A DNA stretch of 64,000 nucleotides from Mantis religiosa (Eukaryota > Arthropoda > Insecta > Mantodea > Mantidae): NCBI GenBank assembly GCA_030765055.1, contig CM060953.1, positions 98,259,201 through 98,323,200 on the forward strand, in the 5' to 3' direction. Positions within the stretch are counted from its first letter, which is position 1. Every line of letters begins with the position of its first letter. Under the pieces are notes generated by a model. It did not search any database. It saw nothing but the letters and a program-made list of their open reading frames with translations, and was not told the origin of the DNA. A program made the position numbers and the translations under genes. This document shows positions 43,500 to 56,669 of the stretch, piece after piece.

Positions 43500-44180
43500 T
43501 TTTAGAAAAAGGTTTATGTTCTTAAGCCATCCTTTTACAAAGCACAGATGGGAGAATTCTATCAAATACTTGGTAGTGAAATTTGACAGGGGCTTAACTT
43601 TTTGGGAGCACATCCAGAAGCTGTCGCATCAGGCATGCAGAGCCTTGTCCTCGTCATACTCCTTGCTGCAGTCTGTGATGCTGGTATCCCTAAAGTTATG
43701 TTTTTTCTGGGCTTTGGTTTTCCCCGTCTTGCTTTATGCATGTGAGGTCTGGGCATGGCTGCAGGCTCTAACCTGCTCTTACTGCAATGTGTACAGATTA
43801 GATGTCTTCAGGCTATCTATTCTGTATACAGAAGATTCCCCATGAGGTTACTTCATGAAGACTCATCTCCCCTCTATGTGGAAGATGAAATTAGGCGCCA
43901 GGCCACCAAATTCTTTGATAAATTGCCAGCACATTAGCGCCCTGGGTTAGATCCCTTGGGAACTATATTCCTCGAGAACACTGACTAAAGCTATACCAGC
44001 TTCCCCATCCTTTGCCTGGACTAACAAAATTTTTACAACTTTCCTCTCTTCAAATTTTTCCCCCTGCAGTGGTGCACGAAGGCTGTTGCACCTGACTCTG
44101 CAGCCATTGAGGAGCTACTAAGCTATGTCTCTTCTCCCGGCACCTGATTTTCACCTACCATCCTGCAACATTCACATCCC
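43500..44180 (+). pseudogene. Jockey-type LINE fragment, after the RT catalytic box
   Basis: At 43516-43845: NSIKYLVVKFDRGLTFWEHIQKL, a Leu/Ser-rich stretch, then FPVLLYACEVWAW. In the next frame: LLLLQCVQIRCLQAIYSVYRRFPMRLLHEDSSPLYVEDEIRRQA. This is the typical thumb region and tail of Jockey-clade ORF2 (YLGV-LD-LTF, LLY-x3-VW, RR-LQ). One frameshift near 43760. It is unrelated in sequence to the LINE at 14559-24920. Confidence 0.75.
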
Positions 44181-45598
44181 TGCCACTTGGTGGTTAAGCC
44201 CTATCCTGGGCAGGTATTTCTCAAAGTGTGGTCCGCAAGGGGGTCCCTAAAATCAAGTTAAAATGTTCAATTAAAACTTTAGAAAAAGTAGAATTGTATT
44301 TACTGAGTCACTTAATCTGCCGGGTGCCAAACTACATAGTTTTACTTAACATTTCTTATGCAGCTATGTCGTAACAATGTAATGCACCCGAGAGGTTCGA
44401 TCAACGTAACAGTCGGGAGCATGTAGTGCAGCGTTATAACAGCAGCAACGCAACCGTACTGAGCGTGAGCGGTTAGCTGCAGTGTGGGTGAAGTCAGCCA
44501 AGCCTCCACACACAGGTCTGAGTTAGCGCTGTCACTAGCACCGGCTACACTTATGCTCGCACAACAAACCAGTCGTTCTCACTGCATTGAAGCCAGTGAT
44601 GATAGTGTTTGATTGTTCTGACAGTTTGTAATTGTCAATGGTAAGAATTTATTCACGTCGTTCAATGTGAATCGTTGGTTACAGACTGGATCAATTAAAC
44701 GTAAGCCTACAATAACTGGCGATCAAGAGGAAGTTGTAGTAGTGAGCCTACTAGTTTAACCAGCTGCTGTTCTGCTGATCTGCGAAAAGTAAAACGGCGA
44801 AAATACAGTGAAGAATAATTAAGTTTCGGATTTGTTCGAGCTGGAACTGAAGATGAACAAAAACCTCAATGTGTTTTGTGTTATGATGTACTGTCCAATG
44901 ATGTAATAAAGCCTGCTAAGCTGCAAAGACATTTAGAGATGAAACATTCGGATTGCATTGGTAAGGCACTTGATTATTTTAAAATAAAAGGTAGAGAGAT
45001 GAAAATGAGTAAATTTAAAATAGAAAAAAAATTTCTACTGGAATCAGTAGTGAAAAAGCAACACTAGCTTCCTATGAAATAGCTCTGCTCATTGCTAAAA
45101 GTGGCAAGCCTTATAACATTGCAGAGGAATTAATATTGCCAGCAACTAAAAGGATGTGTAGCATAATGATTGGTGACTTAGCTGCCAAAGTCACACTATC
45201 AAATGATTCAGTTAAACATAGAATTGTTGATATGTCTCAAAATGTCCTGGACCAGCTAATTATGAGGTTCAAGTCAACAGTGTATGCTTTACAACTTGAC
45301 GAAAGTCTGATTTCACTGTCAAGTCTCATTTGTTAGCTTTTGTACATTACAAACACAAGAAAGAGCTTGTTAAAGACCTATTGTTTTGTAGGGAAGTCTT
45401 GCATAACACTGCTGAGGATGTCTTTAAGACACGATGGATTTATTTCAGAGCAAGGTCTCGAGTAGAAAGTTTATGTAGGTATAAGCACCGACAGAGCCAC
45501 AGTGATGTCTGAACACAACACTGGATTGAAAGCTCGATTTCAAGTTGTCAACCCTGAGATTAAGTGTTCTTATTTCTTGATACATAAGAGAGGTGCTG

Positions 45599-45705
<107 letters not shown>

Positions 45706-45837
45706 TGCCAGATTTGAAGGAAGCCTTAGAAGAGTTGGTTAAAATTGTGAACTACATTAAAGCCTGTCCTCTTAACTCGCGGATATTCAAGAAACTATAT
45801 GAAGAAATGGGAAGTAAACACAAACAACTATTATACA

Positions 45838-46050
45838 AATAAAAATATTTGCTGCTTAACGTCCACTTATCTTAAGAAGTTGATGTTAATACTTCTATCT
45901 TCTTTTTAAAAAATCGATTTCATGGACATATGCCCACATCTTCAGTCAACACACTTCGTCGTCAAGGATACCATTTATTACTCCACTGTAACAAGCTTCA
46001 TTTTCTGTGTAACAAACAACTGTTTCTTGCACACAGACATTCACTGGCTT
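45838..46050 (-). mobile_element. PLE-C tail insert with hammerhead (H2)
   Basis: Minus strand: GTATCCTTGACGACGAAGTG, the hammerhead region, AAGAAGATAGAAG, CAACTTCTTAAGATAAGTGG, then AAATATTTTTATTTGTATAAT. This is collinear with 58480-58620 of PLE-C. It separates EMGSKHKQLLYK from FELREVRLFFKD of the hAT pseudogene. No coding part of PLE-C is present. Confidence 0.7.
45912..45950 (-). ncRNA. Hammerhead-like motif in the PLE-C tail insert
   Basis: Minus strand: CTGAAGA core (position 7 is free in hammerheads), one unpaired T, a helix II of GTGG with CCAT, GAAA, and self-complementary ATCGAT. The final helix II pair is G-T where CCAC would be expected, consistent with loss of a CpG. Confidence 0.5.
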
Positions 46051-46773
46051 TCTTACGAAAATGTTCCTTCGCAATTTTTTTGAATTACGTGAAGTGAGGC
46101 TATTTTTTAAGGACAGCAAGCACAGCAAAGTTTCCCCTCAGGTAACGACTGTGTGACTTCGAATGGTTGTGCAAAGTGGCATATCTAGCTAGTATCTTCT
46201 CACACTTACCAAAAATTGCAAGGACCAAAACCAGATGTTTTCACGGTTCTTGAGAACATTGAAACAATGACATGAAAACTTTCAAGTGTGGAAAGGTCAT
46301 GTAAAAAAGAAATCCTTAGGCTCCTTTCTTATTTTGGAACAATTTGTGACTTCATTAGAAGAAACTTTGCCTAAAAATATTGAAGAAGCCGTAGTAAAAC
46401 ACCTGAATGGCCTATCAAGATCTTTGAGGAAGTACTTTCTAGCACCGGCAGATGATCAGAATGAGTGGATAAAGTATCCGTTCCAGAAAAGACATAGGCA
46501 GCATTGATAGCCTTTCATAAAAAGAACAGGACTAACTAATAGTTATTTAACAGCAAAGAATGAAAGGTTGTATGCCAGGAAAATGAACTTGCAAAATTTT
46601 GGTTTCTGTTGCAGAGTGAATTTAATGAACTTGCTACCAAAGCACTTAAGTATATTGTGCCCTTCCCAACCACCTATCTGTGTAAGCAGACATTTTAGTA
46701 TTAATACATTTTAATGAATGATGTTTCAAGCTTTTTCCACATAAACTTATTTTTTTAGTAACCCAATACTAAT

Positions 46774-46946
46774 GATTACATAGAAAATGAAGCTAGCTAC
46801 AGTGAAGCAGCAAATACTACACAAATACAAATATTTGACGCAAACGAATTGTTTGTGAAATCGATCTCCATTAGAAAGAAGTATTAACACCAATTTCTTA
46901 AGATAAGTGAAGCCTTTGTAGCAAATATTTGTATTTGTGTAGAACA
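46774..46946. mobile_element. Inverted PLE-C tail insert (H3)
   Basis: The left part is the inverse tail (AAAATGAAGCTAGCTACAG, ACACAAATACAAATATTTG). Then comes a partial hammerhead (GCAAAC/GTTTGT, GAAATCGATC, TCCAT), then the plus-strand tail CACCAATTTCTTAAGATAAG ... GTATTTGTGTAG. Flanked by AC(C/A)CAATACTAAT at 46761-46773 and 46944-46956 (13 bp, one mismatch). Confidence 0.75.
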
Positions 46947-47399
46947 CAATACTAATTTTGTTGAAATGGTCAAATGGTGGATTCAGAACATTATGGATAA
47001 CTTTTTTATGTGTATAAAAATGATTTCTTTACATGGAAAATAAATTCATTTTTATAACATGTGCCTAATGTTAGTAATCCTTGGGTAATCCAAAGAGTGT
47101 GGTATTTCAAATTTTTATGGAAAAAAATAATTTTAATAAATACAGTTTAAAAACATAACTTTTTTATTTAAAATACTTTTTATACACAAGTTTATTTTAC
47201 TTAGTTTAATTTTTTAATTTATTATTAATTAAATTTAATACTAAATATACAAGAAAGTCTCTTAAATTATGCAGACAGTAATTATTTAATTCCAATTATA
47301 AAATTCAACCAAAAGTCGACTCATTCATATAAATTGAGTCGTGAACAAGTTATTAGATGATAAGGGAGTCCTTGAGGCAGAGGAGTTTGAGAAACACTG

Positions 47400-50300
47400 A
47401 AATGACCCACCTCGGGTGTTCCTCAGTCAACCAACAGCAACGACGACTGTGTTCCTATGAATGGCATAAATCCGGAGTAGATATAAAACAAATAAATTCA
47501 TATACAAAAAATGTAGATCTTATTAAGGTCATAATTATGTCAATTATTATTGTCGTGTCTTAATAATGTCAAATTACATTGTGTATAGAGTTGACCATTT
47601 TCAAGATATTGGTTTAGTTTTCCTTCATAACATTTCTCAAATGGGAAGTAATTTGATTTTTACTTTCTTTACCACATGCATAGTAAGTAAAGAAGAGATT
47701 TATTCTATCAAAACATTTGATATCGAAATTTAGGTGAAAATATATGTTAGAAATTCCCTGAATATTTAAAAAGAAAAAATGAAAGCACCTTTAGTAAAAC
47801 ATCTTTGAGGTTCTCAGTGACCTGGAAAGTCAGGGTAGTATTTAAAAAACTGGCATGTGTCAAAGAAATTGCTTTGCTCTCAGTTTTCTGGTAATTCATA
47901 CTGATGCAGAACTATATATTTAGGAGGAATACAACATATTTTGCTCTTAAAAATTCCCCACCAAGCCCTCGAAGTGATGAATTTCAAATTAAATGCAGTG
48001 GAACTCATATATGCTTACACATATTATAGAGACAAGGTTCACCTTTATGTGACTGCAGTATTGGATTTATTTACTCTGTCATCAGAGTAAGCAGATGGTA
48101 GTCAAAAAATAACTTCAGCTATCAGTAACCAACCATATTCATCACTTAATCTAGAATTTTTAGAAAGACTTGGTGATGTACTGGACAATCAATTTTAGCC
48201 TATTGTAAAGTGTGTAGAGAGAAGCTTAAGCCTAAACTCAGCAATATGACATTTCAAACATTGCTTTCGTATGAAGACACACTCAGTTTCATAGTATTAT
48301 ATCAAGAGGACAATCTTTAAAATCTGTTGTCAAATCTAGTGCTAGTTCAACAGAAACAAGCATTACAGATGAGGATTTGTTAATGCTTCCTATTATACCT
48401 AATATACTGAGATGATAGAAACCATGGAAACCATGGAAGTCTGTACATTATACTGTCTTATTGAAGAAAAAAAGTATATAGTAGTTATTGGCATTAAAAG
48501 TTGGTAGTAAATATGGGAGTTCATGGTAGATATAAATACTAGTTACATTGAAATTAATGTTTCCAGATAATGTAATTACATTGCAATTCACCTTTGTGAT
48601 TCTTTGTGATTAATCATGGTGTTGCACCACACTTCATTGAGTTATCAAAGTGTATAATTTGTTTTGATGAATTACTAAGTAATATAACATTAATGAATCA
48701 CTAAATAAGGTAACTTAAGGAAGACAACTTGATCTTGTCATTATTTTTTTCAAATGGGAAGAGGTCAGGACTGCAGCAAATCAGATGCATTTGCATGCTT
48801 AGTGCTCCACCTCGTTATCCCCGCTCTTTTCATATTTGGCTCTCTCTTACACACTATCCTGCTAGAGCATGCAGGTCTGCTTGGCACTAGATCTAAGGGA
48901 ACCCAAAGTTAATTTTTCAAATTTTTATAATGATACAGTTGTTAAAATAAAAAAAAAAAAAAAAGAACAAGCATATTCACATATTGTTCATATTTTTAAA
49001 TGATATAATTGTAATTATAGCTTATGAATTACCTGCTTTTCTAATCTCATGGAACTTCTAGTGTCTCATCCATATTGTCCTTGTCAAAGTCACTTAAATT
49101 TGTAATCCTCTTTGGAGGACCAGTATGTTTCCTACGCAGCACAAACACTTGGGTACTACTAGGGTCAGATTTTCTTGCCCCTCCACAAGTGCTAGCAAAC
49201 TTGCTTTACCTACACCACACTCTTAGCAGTGAGCCATTGAGCATTTTTGAAATTGAGCTGATTCTTTTATTTCTCATTGTTCCATTTATTGAAAAACGTG
49301 TAGACCCTAAAAATATTTTGAGCCTGACTTCGTAATTGCTGCCTCTTTTACTCTTGCTTTAATGATTTCTAAAGAACAGCTGAATAATACTGATCTGAAC
49401 TCTCCAGAGTAAATAAACACCATTATGAAGCATTCATTCATAAATATATCATGTGATGGCTTACATTCTGCAGATAGAGCATTCCACAGGCTTACAGGAA
49501 ATAAAGTGTTTACTCTCTCAATTTAACAAACATTTTGGCTTGTTCAAAATAATTCTTTTAGCACAATATGTCTATATTTACATTTCATTTCAGAGTAATT
49601 GCAAGTATATGTGCACACATACATACTGACCAATAATGATGGCTTTACGATCAGCCTTGAAAGTCACTATAAATTTGTTTCATATTAACACTTTCATAGA
49701 TATTGTAACTGTTTTTTTGTTGTCGTATCTTGTCACTGCCTAATAAATGCAGCATGGACTAAAATCTTCCAAACGAGGGGGAGGGGGAGGAAGTTTATTG
49801 CAGGTGTCAATGTATGGGTCTAATGTAAATTTGTTTTGTAAGAAACCTTCAAGTGGAAATATACAAGGAAAATCATGATAATAAGAACAACTATTGAACC
49901 TAAGTGTTGTAGTTTTAATATGCAGCTGTTAAGAGGTTTAATGACTTAATTTGGAGCTTAACTCATTCCACCATAACATGTATCATTTATCGAGATTTAA
50001 CTGTATTGAAACACCACAGTAAAGCGAAATAATTATTAATAAATAAATACGACTCATCTATAAATTAATAATGTATCATTTAGTTAAAAGCACTCCAGTT
50101 TGTTGGGCCCAGTTCACTGCTCCGACCAGCAATAAAATTTTCCCACTAAAGTACTCTACAGTATGATGGTTTGAAAATATTGGTTGGTTGGAACAAGCCT
50201 TAGAAGTATTTGACTATAGCAGTATATATTGGGTGTGATCAAAACATTTTTACAACACATTGATTTGTTTATTCTGTACTGTCATACTCATAAGCAGTCT

Positions 50301-50529
50301 CTGTGGTAGTTGATAAACTTGATACAGTGCTACCTGTCCCATCCTCGGGCTTCCATCCATAAGCGCTGCCAAACCACTTGGGCAGCTGCAACATGTTCCT
50401 TATCCTCTATTTTAGTACAGCTGGCTCCGCTAGGCCTTCTTGACATGGCTCTTGGAGGGGCTTCTCTGATATCTCAATGTAAAGTTGTTTTCTTGGAATC
50501 TCTAGACCTAACAGACTGCCTGGTCCAAT
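47400..50529. other. No gene supported
   Basis: Long AT-rich stretch with an A run near 48949. The minus strand around 49380-49560 has a phrase (CGMLYLQNVSHHMIYL) that may be the tail of a non-LTR element, too weak to annotate. A minus-strand frame at 50300-50530 was not recognised. Confidence 0.35.
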
Positions 50530-50640
50530 AGGTTCTTGAAGCTCATTGGAGTCTATCACATACTAAGCCTTCTGTGGGTTCATTGCCACCTATGTTTGTG
50601 AAACTGTGACCTAAGTAATGAACTTTCTTGCTGAAGAATT

Positions 50641-50668
50641 GTTTTTTTTTTTTTTTTTTTTTTTTTTT
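50641..50668 (+). repeat. T run inside the gypsy RT
   Basis: An expanded homopolymer where the Lys codons after LKLNA would be. Confidence 0.9.
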
Positions 50669-52232
50669 GCATTGAGCTTCAGGTTGAATGCCCATAATTT
50701 CTGTAATAATTTGGCTAGGTTCTTTTAGGTGGTCTTTGGAAGTACTGTCAATGACGATGCCAACCAGTTATGTCAGCTGCTTAATCACTATCCCCATGAG
50801 ATGCAGGAATGTGGTGGCAAATTGCAAAGGTCAGGACAGGACATAACTGTAAACTGCCAAAGTCCTTGGTTCATCGAGAATGCAGTTTTCTCCTTATCTC
50901 TAGCATCTAAAGCCTCTTGCCAGTATCCCAATGTAGATCCTAGGTCGAGAACCATTGATTGCCAACAAGAATGTCACAGGTATTGTCTGCCTGCACTTAA
51001 GGAAAACAGTCCTTTCAAATCACAGTATTCAGTTTCCTATTGCCAATGCAGAAGCATAGTACGACTTTTTCTTCATGAGACTACGGGGAAGACTAAGGGC
51101 TGTCGGAGTTTCCAATGATACGTCTGTATCTCATGTCAAGTATATCCTTTACCTCTGCTTGCTTCATCAGAGGAACAAGTCTTGGATCTCCGAATAGATA
51201 CCAGTGACTCTCCAGTTGTGCTGCAATTAGGTGGTTGGCCAACTTGTTCAAGTCTTCAGCAGATCTTGGGACAGTGTTGACAGTGGATGTGTCACACAAT
51301 ACACTCGCAGCTGGCTAGCAATGCCCCAATTGGTGTCTGATAGATTAAGCAGCTTCAAGCACTTTCTCCTGAAAGGCAACAATGCTTTGGCAATGATAAT
51401 TCCTCCATTGGATGAATTGGTCCAATGTGAGGTTCTTCGACTGTTGATCTTTAAGGTGTGCCTTCATGACCATCTGGCTTCTTGTGGTTTCTACGGGAAC
51501 CCTGCAGATCCCCAGAAGTTTGTTAGAACTCTGGATCATCATCAGGTTTTGATTGAGTTGCAAGACTGCTGTCAAGGTCGATCGTATCATGGCTGTTTAA
51601 GCCATCCAATTCTAATATCACATTCTCAGTCATCTTCACAGACTTATGTTGTTGTATCCTAGAGTCAACTTCCAGCAGACCTCCTACACAGGCAAGTTGT
51701 CACCTGAAGCCACTAATGGTTAGAACTGAGTAAGCATTTTGGCTTTGTCAAGTCATGTGGGATCCGGTAACAGGTGCATCTGTGTCCATTAGTATCTAGC
51801 AAGTTTTCCTCCTATCCAGAAATTCATGATGAGTCTGTCATCCAGCCTTTTGTCCAAAGTGTGCAAGGCCTCTCAAAGTGGTAATGACAGCCCGACATGT
51901 CCTTCGTCATGCTTTACTCATCTTTCAACAGCTCAATGGCCTGAGTGTGGACATTCCTTCACTAGGTATCCACCTGGCCACTTTCCCCCTTCCTGGCAAA
52001 TTCACAACACTTCAACATTTTCGTTGACGACCCATTATACTGGATGCTCCTGTTCTTCGAAGTAGGGGAGTTACATATGTCCTCTCCATCCTCAGCGTGA
52101 GCATTAACGCTTTGTGGATGGTCTTGTAATCGCCAACATCTGGCACTGTCATATCTTGGAGTCATGCCCTCCATCGACAAAGGAGTATGCAGTTTAATGG
52201 AATATGTAATTGTGGGAGGTTCACAGAACTTT

Positions 52233-52466
52233 GTTTGCCTGCCTCGGTAGCATAGATGGTAGCATGTCTGCCTCACGTTCAAGAGGTCTGAGTTCGAATC
52301 TCGGTCAGGGTGAGTTGCCTGGATAAGGTTTTTTCCAGGGTTTTTCCTTGTCCTCAAAGACGAAGGTCGGGTAACTCTAAGCTCTATGGACCCTAGGCTC
52401 ATTTGAGCATCACTTCTCCCATTTCATTCACCGTCCGATATGACTTGACGAGGACGTAAATTAAGG
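52233..52466 (+). repeat. tRNA-derived SINE, copy S4
   Basis: Head GCCTGCCTCGGTAGCATAGA, B box GAGTTCGAATC, body TTGCCTGGATAAGG, CCCTAGGCTCATTTGAGC, ending GAGGACGTAAATTAA and a G run. It interrupts the gag/protease region of the gypsy relic. Confidence 0.85.
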
Positions 52467-53195
52467 GGGGGGGGGGAATGAAAGAAAAAAAAAACTTTAA
52501 CATTGTTCACTGAATGTTCAATTGCCAACAAGAACTCTTCCAGTGTCTTCCCTGGCTGTTGCAACCTTGACGTGAGCTAACTACGATAAGCTGCAGACAA
52601 GCAATGGTACTCAAGCTGGTTTCTGAGAGTATACCAAATGATTCCATACAATCCTGTGGTTGTTGGGATAAACTTGATACCCTAAGGTTGTCAGGATTGC
52701 ATTCTAACTTACACCGCCTGTCCCTGAAGGCGATCTATCGACTTTACTGTTTCCTCTTCTGACCATTGTTGTGAGTAGCAACCACAGTGTTGCAAAATAT
52801 TTCAGAAGTTGCCTTTCTGTCATACTTGGATGGTCTGGCCCGTGCAGATGTGACATATCCTGGTGTCTCGAGTTAAAATCTTTGTCAGCCGCTAATCATT
52901 TCTTCCAATATAACATTCAGTTCCTTGGAGCTGTCGTAGGCTCCTCTTCCATGAGACTAAGCTGTTCCCTGATGTCCTCCAGAGTACTAAGCTGTTGCTG
53001 ATCCTTCAGGGTGTTCATTTGTTGGCAGAGAACTCTCATCCTTCTGCCAAGTGTGCCATGTCTTTCTTCACATCGTCCAGTTGTTCATTTATTTTTGTTA
53101 ATACCTCTACCTTCATTTTGAGCATTTAAGTCTGAATGCAAGATTCCATTTTTGCCTCCATTTTCTATATTGTGCAATTCACTGTGGGTTTCTGT

Positions 53196-53199
<4 letters not shown>

Positions 53200-53242
<43 letters not shown>

Positions 53243-53383
53243 TATAATAATTATAATAATAATAATTATAATAATTATAATAATAATTATAATAATAATT
53301 ATAATAATAATTATAATAATAATTATAATAATAATTATAATAATAATTATAATAATAATTATAATAATAATTATAATAATAAT

Positions 53384-53443
<60 letters not shown>
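53200..53443 (+). repeat. (TAA)n / (TAATTA)n microsatellite
   Basis: About 240 bp of TAA units with regular TTA variants in the middle, which open all-Ile frames on both strands. It ends directly against the H4 hairpin. Confidence 0.95.
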
Positions 53444-53615
53444 TCCGTAGAAAATAAAGCTAGCTACAGTGAAGCAATAAATATTACACAAATATAACTA
53501 TTTGTAACAAAAACTTCACTTATCTTAAGAAAATGATGTCAACTAAGAAGAAAAATTGACATTTTCTTAAGATAAGTGAAGTTTTTGTCACAAATAGTTA
53601 CATTTGTATAATAAA
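53444..53615. mobile_element. Hairpin insert of inverted PLE-C tails (H4)
   Basis: An inverse tail (GAAAATAAAGCTAGCTACAG), then two nearly perfect arms of about 57 bp (53495-53543 region and 53555-53612) sharing TTCACTTATCTTAAGAAAATG, around a short loop ACTAAGAAGAAAAA. It is the cleanest hairpin of this family. Confidence 0.8.
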
Positions 53616-55267
53616 TAATTTGTTAACTATTGATTGTCACAATCACATTAGCGCCACTGGTGTCCCACGGGAGTTCTTTTAGAATAAAAAGCTTTAATTA
53701 AAACAACAGTGGTCTGTGTCATGTCCAAGCAAAATTCTGCACTTGTCTACTAGCACCATTGTTGGCATGTTATAGCTGCAGTAACCAGCACTAGAGTTGT
53801 GTGAATGTTATTGCTGCAGTACATATATGTCTCTTGGAGTGTTTGCATGTGGGTTACTGTGTAAACTGTGTACAGTGATAAAATGAAGAGAATTAATCCT
53901 ACAAATATGGTCCAAATATTAGGGAGAAAGTTGAGACATGCTGAATATGGGTTCAAGAATATGGAGTTCGCAGATATAATTAAAAAATGTAATGGAATGA
54001 CAGAAATACATGCTGCTACACTGGATAGATAAACTGATTTTGAAGGATAGGAGGAACCTGAACCTGAAGGTGGCTATTCAAACAGTACACAATGTTCATC
54101 TCCAGAGCAACAGGAATGATAAAATCAAAGTGAGTACAAACTCCTTTCACCCAAAAAGTTGAGGCCCAGTGTATTACAAGATCTTGATTACAGCAATTAT
54201 AGCTTCAGTTACTATAGTAAACTAATGAGACACAATAAGTACATTAAAAGTAAATCAAATTATACTTTAATTCTAAATTATGTGTCTAGCAAGCAAGTGG
54301 TGAGTAGGAGCATGTTTCAAAGGAAACAGATTGTTGCAATTACAAGCTATAAAAGAGCGTGTAATATTACAATTTGATAGTGCAAGGACATATGGATCTA
54401 CATTTCACTATTGGCCTCTGCAAATGTGGGCATTAGAAGTGGCTAAAATTATTGACTTAGACAATCTTAAAGCTTTTATTTCCTTTATTGGAAAGAGCTG
54501 AATATATTTCATCCAGACATACTACATTTATCACACATAAGGACATAAAAAATGATAATAGTATATGTCAGAAGGCACAGCAATTTAAGGAGGAAGTGAA
54601 CATTTGAAAGTAACAGAGGAGATTGTGAAGAAAGTTAACAGAACTGTGACCAGTGTCAATTCCAGTATGAAATGTCTTCAGCTTGAACTTTGATCCACAT
54701 AGGAGAAAAAACCACAGCTGGTATGTATGTCGCAGTCTTTACGTAGCTCCATTCAGAGCTACACAATTTATGTGCCCTTGTCAGTGCAACGACAAGCAGA
54801 CTACCAAACAATTTGTACATGTGACTTCAAAAGACATAAGTACTTTCGGTAATTATTTCAACGAAACTTGAAAAACCTGTCCATGAAACATTCATGTGTA
54901 GGCAAGCAAAAGTAGAAAAATGACTAAAGAATATATGAACTGTTTTCTAACTTCAGTCCTTGGCAAATATGTAACAAGCAAAAGGATGCTTGTCATACAG
55001 GTCATACAGGTCGGGTTGTATCCTTCTAGATACAAGTTTTGAAAAGAAAAATGTTATGCTGAAGATATTGCCAGCAAAAACAAAATATTGCCAACCCCCT
55101 GAACAGTCAGCCCAAAAAGTAACAATTTGTGTTGTTGCAACATAATTATTTATGTTACTTAGTAAACTTGTAAAATTATATAGTTTGTGTATTTATTTAC
55201 TTATTCCTACCGTAATTTTGCGCAAAGTTTTCTAGAATCAGTAGTTTTCTTCGGTAATATTGGATGA
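53616..55267. other. Unrecognised decayed coding-like region
   Basis: Plus-strand pieces such as MVQILGRKLRHAEYGFKNM, KKCNGMTEIHAATLDR (about 53908-54030), NFDPHRRKNHSWYVCRSL and FMCPCQCNDKQTTKQFVHVT (54683-54871) look like an old protein, possibly transposon-derived, with stops between them. I do not recognise the family. Confidence 0.3.
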
Positions 55268-55439
55268 TACCACAAATTTGGCACAAAAAGTATTTGTACA
55301 CCAAAGGTGTCTGGATTGAATGTGGTTATATTATAAGCTAGCTCTCCTTTCTGAATAGTCTGCATTGAGCTGCTTCACAACAAGTGGTCTGCACACACCA
55401 GTCTGACATTGAACACAGTAGTTTGAGGAAGTAATGTAA

Positions 55440-56461
55440 AATGGGCCAGAAGGAAAGAAACTATGCCAGAAGAGAGAAAAGTAGTAATTAAACTACGTAA
55501 TGAATTCAAAACACTTTTGAGATATTTCAGATAGTGGGGAGACCACGCTCAATGATTTAATCCATCCCTGTCAGAGTAGGAACCAGAAAATCTGTTCTAA
55601 ATACACCCAGGAGTGGTCGACCTAAAGTCCTCACGGCTAAAGTTGAAAGCAGCATTCTTTGCAGCATTAAAAAGGATCCACTAATGACTGCTCCTCAGAT
55701 TGTTGCTGAGTTGCAGAAGGCAGTAATTAATGTTTCAGCGATCATTGTGAGAGCTGTTTACAATAAGAATGGGTACAATGGCAGAGTAGCACATAAGAAG
55801 TTCTATGTCAGCCCACAGAACAGGGAAAAACTCCTAGAATTCGCTCGTAAGTACTGTGATAAGGGTGTTGATTTATGGGGAAAAAGTGGTATGAACAGAT
55901 GAGAGCCTGTTCAAGGTATGTGGTGCAGATCACAGTCGCAAAGTATGGAGGAAAAAAAAATGGAGCTGGAGCCAAAAAATCTTGTTTCCACAGTAAAGCA
56001 TGGCAGAGCAATCCGTCCTTGTCTGGGGTTGTATAACCGCATCAGGTGTCGGCATTCTGCATGTTATCGAGGGAATAATGGTTCACAGGAAGTACATGGG
56101 CATTTTTAAGCAAGAGTTTTATACTGTGGAGAAAATGGGCCTGCAAGAAGACTGGATGTTTATGCAGGATAATGATCCAAAACATAATGCGGTTAATACA
56201 TGACTGTGGATATTACACAATGTTCCAAAACAGTTTCATACCCCTCCCTAATCTCCTGATATTAATCCTAAATAACAGGTGTGGAGTATCCTGGGGCAAT
56301 GTGCCAGAAAAAGGGCAATTTCTAACAAAGAAGCATTAAAAGGTGCTCTTTTGGAAGAATGGAACCCAATACCAAAGGCGGAGGTTAAAAAACTTGTCCT
56401 TTTTTTACCAAGGAAACTAGAGACTATAATTAAAGCTAAGGGGTACCCAACGAAGCACTGA
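55440..56461 (+). pseudogene. Tc1-like transposase pseudogene (DD34E type)
   Basis: Pieces in order: GRPKVLTAKVESSI and DPLMTAPQIVAEL (55615-55710), YNKNGYNGRVAHKKFYVSP, then VWGCITASGVGILHVIEG (56000-56080), FMQDNDPKHNAVNT, NVPKQFHTPP, SPDINPK, and the C-terminus ending AIIKAKGYPTKH-like at 56461. All are hallmarks of Tc1 cut-and-paste transposases. Several frameshifts and stops, including one inside SPDINP. Confidence 0.85.
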
Positions 56462-56669
56462 ATTGCAGCATTTTTGTTGTATTGTATATTGTTTTTGTGA
56501 GTGTATGAATACCTTTTTGTGGCTGAAAAATTGCCAAGTTAATTTTATTTTTATAGAAGTGACATTTCCTTTGTACATTGTTGCTTTTTTCCTATAAAAT
56601 GTAAATTATTTTGAGGATGCCTTCTTTCGAGTCAGTACACTTTATTACACAAATATAAGTATTTGTAAT

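Larger units (their letters stand above)
50530..53170 (-). mobile_element. Decayed Ty3/gypsy-type retrotransposon
   Basis: Read on the minus strand. The gag start at about 53150-52500 has MLKMKVEVLTKINEQLDDV-KKDMAHLAEG and a KYDRKATSEIF / HNNGQKRKQ region. A protease-like stretch at about 51870-51690 (LDKRLDDRLIMNFWIGGK) follows. Then the RT from 51299: LVPLMKQAEVKDILDMRYRR-IIGNSDSP, FCIGNRKLNTVI-KDCFP, DILVGNQWFST-DL, TKDFGSLQLCP, and LRKFNLKLNAKKC to about 50640. The order gag-protease-RT and these motifs identify Ty3/gypsy. RNase H, integrase and LTRs were not found. Very many stops; a SINE (S4) lies within. Confidence 0.75.

Noticed and set aside
53136..53491. Open frames of more than 100 residues on both strands made of isoleucine
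   Set aside because: They are translations of the TAA microsatellite.
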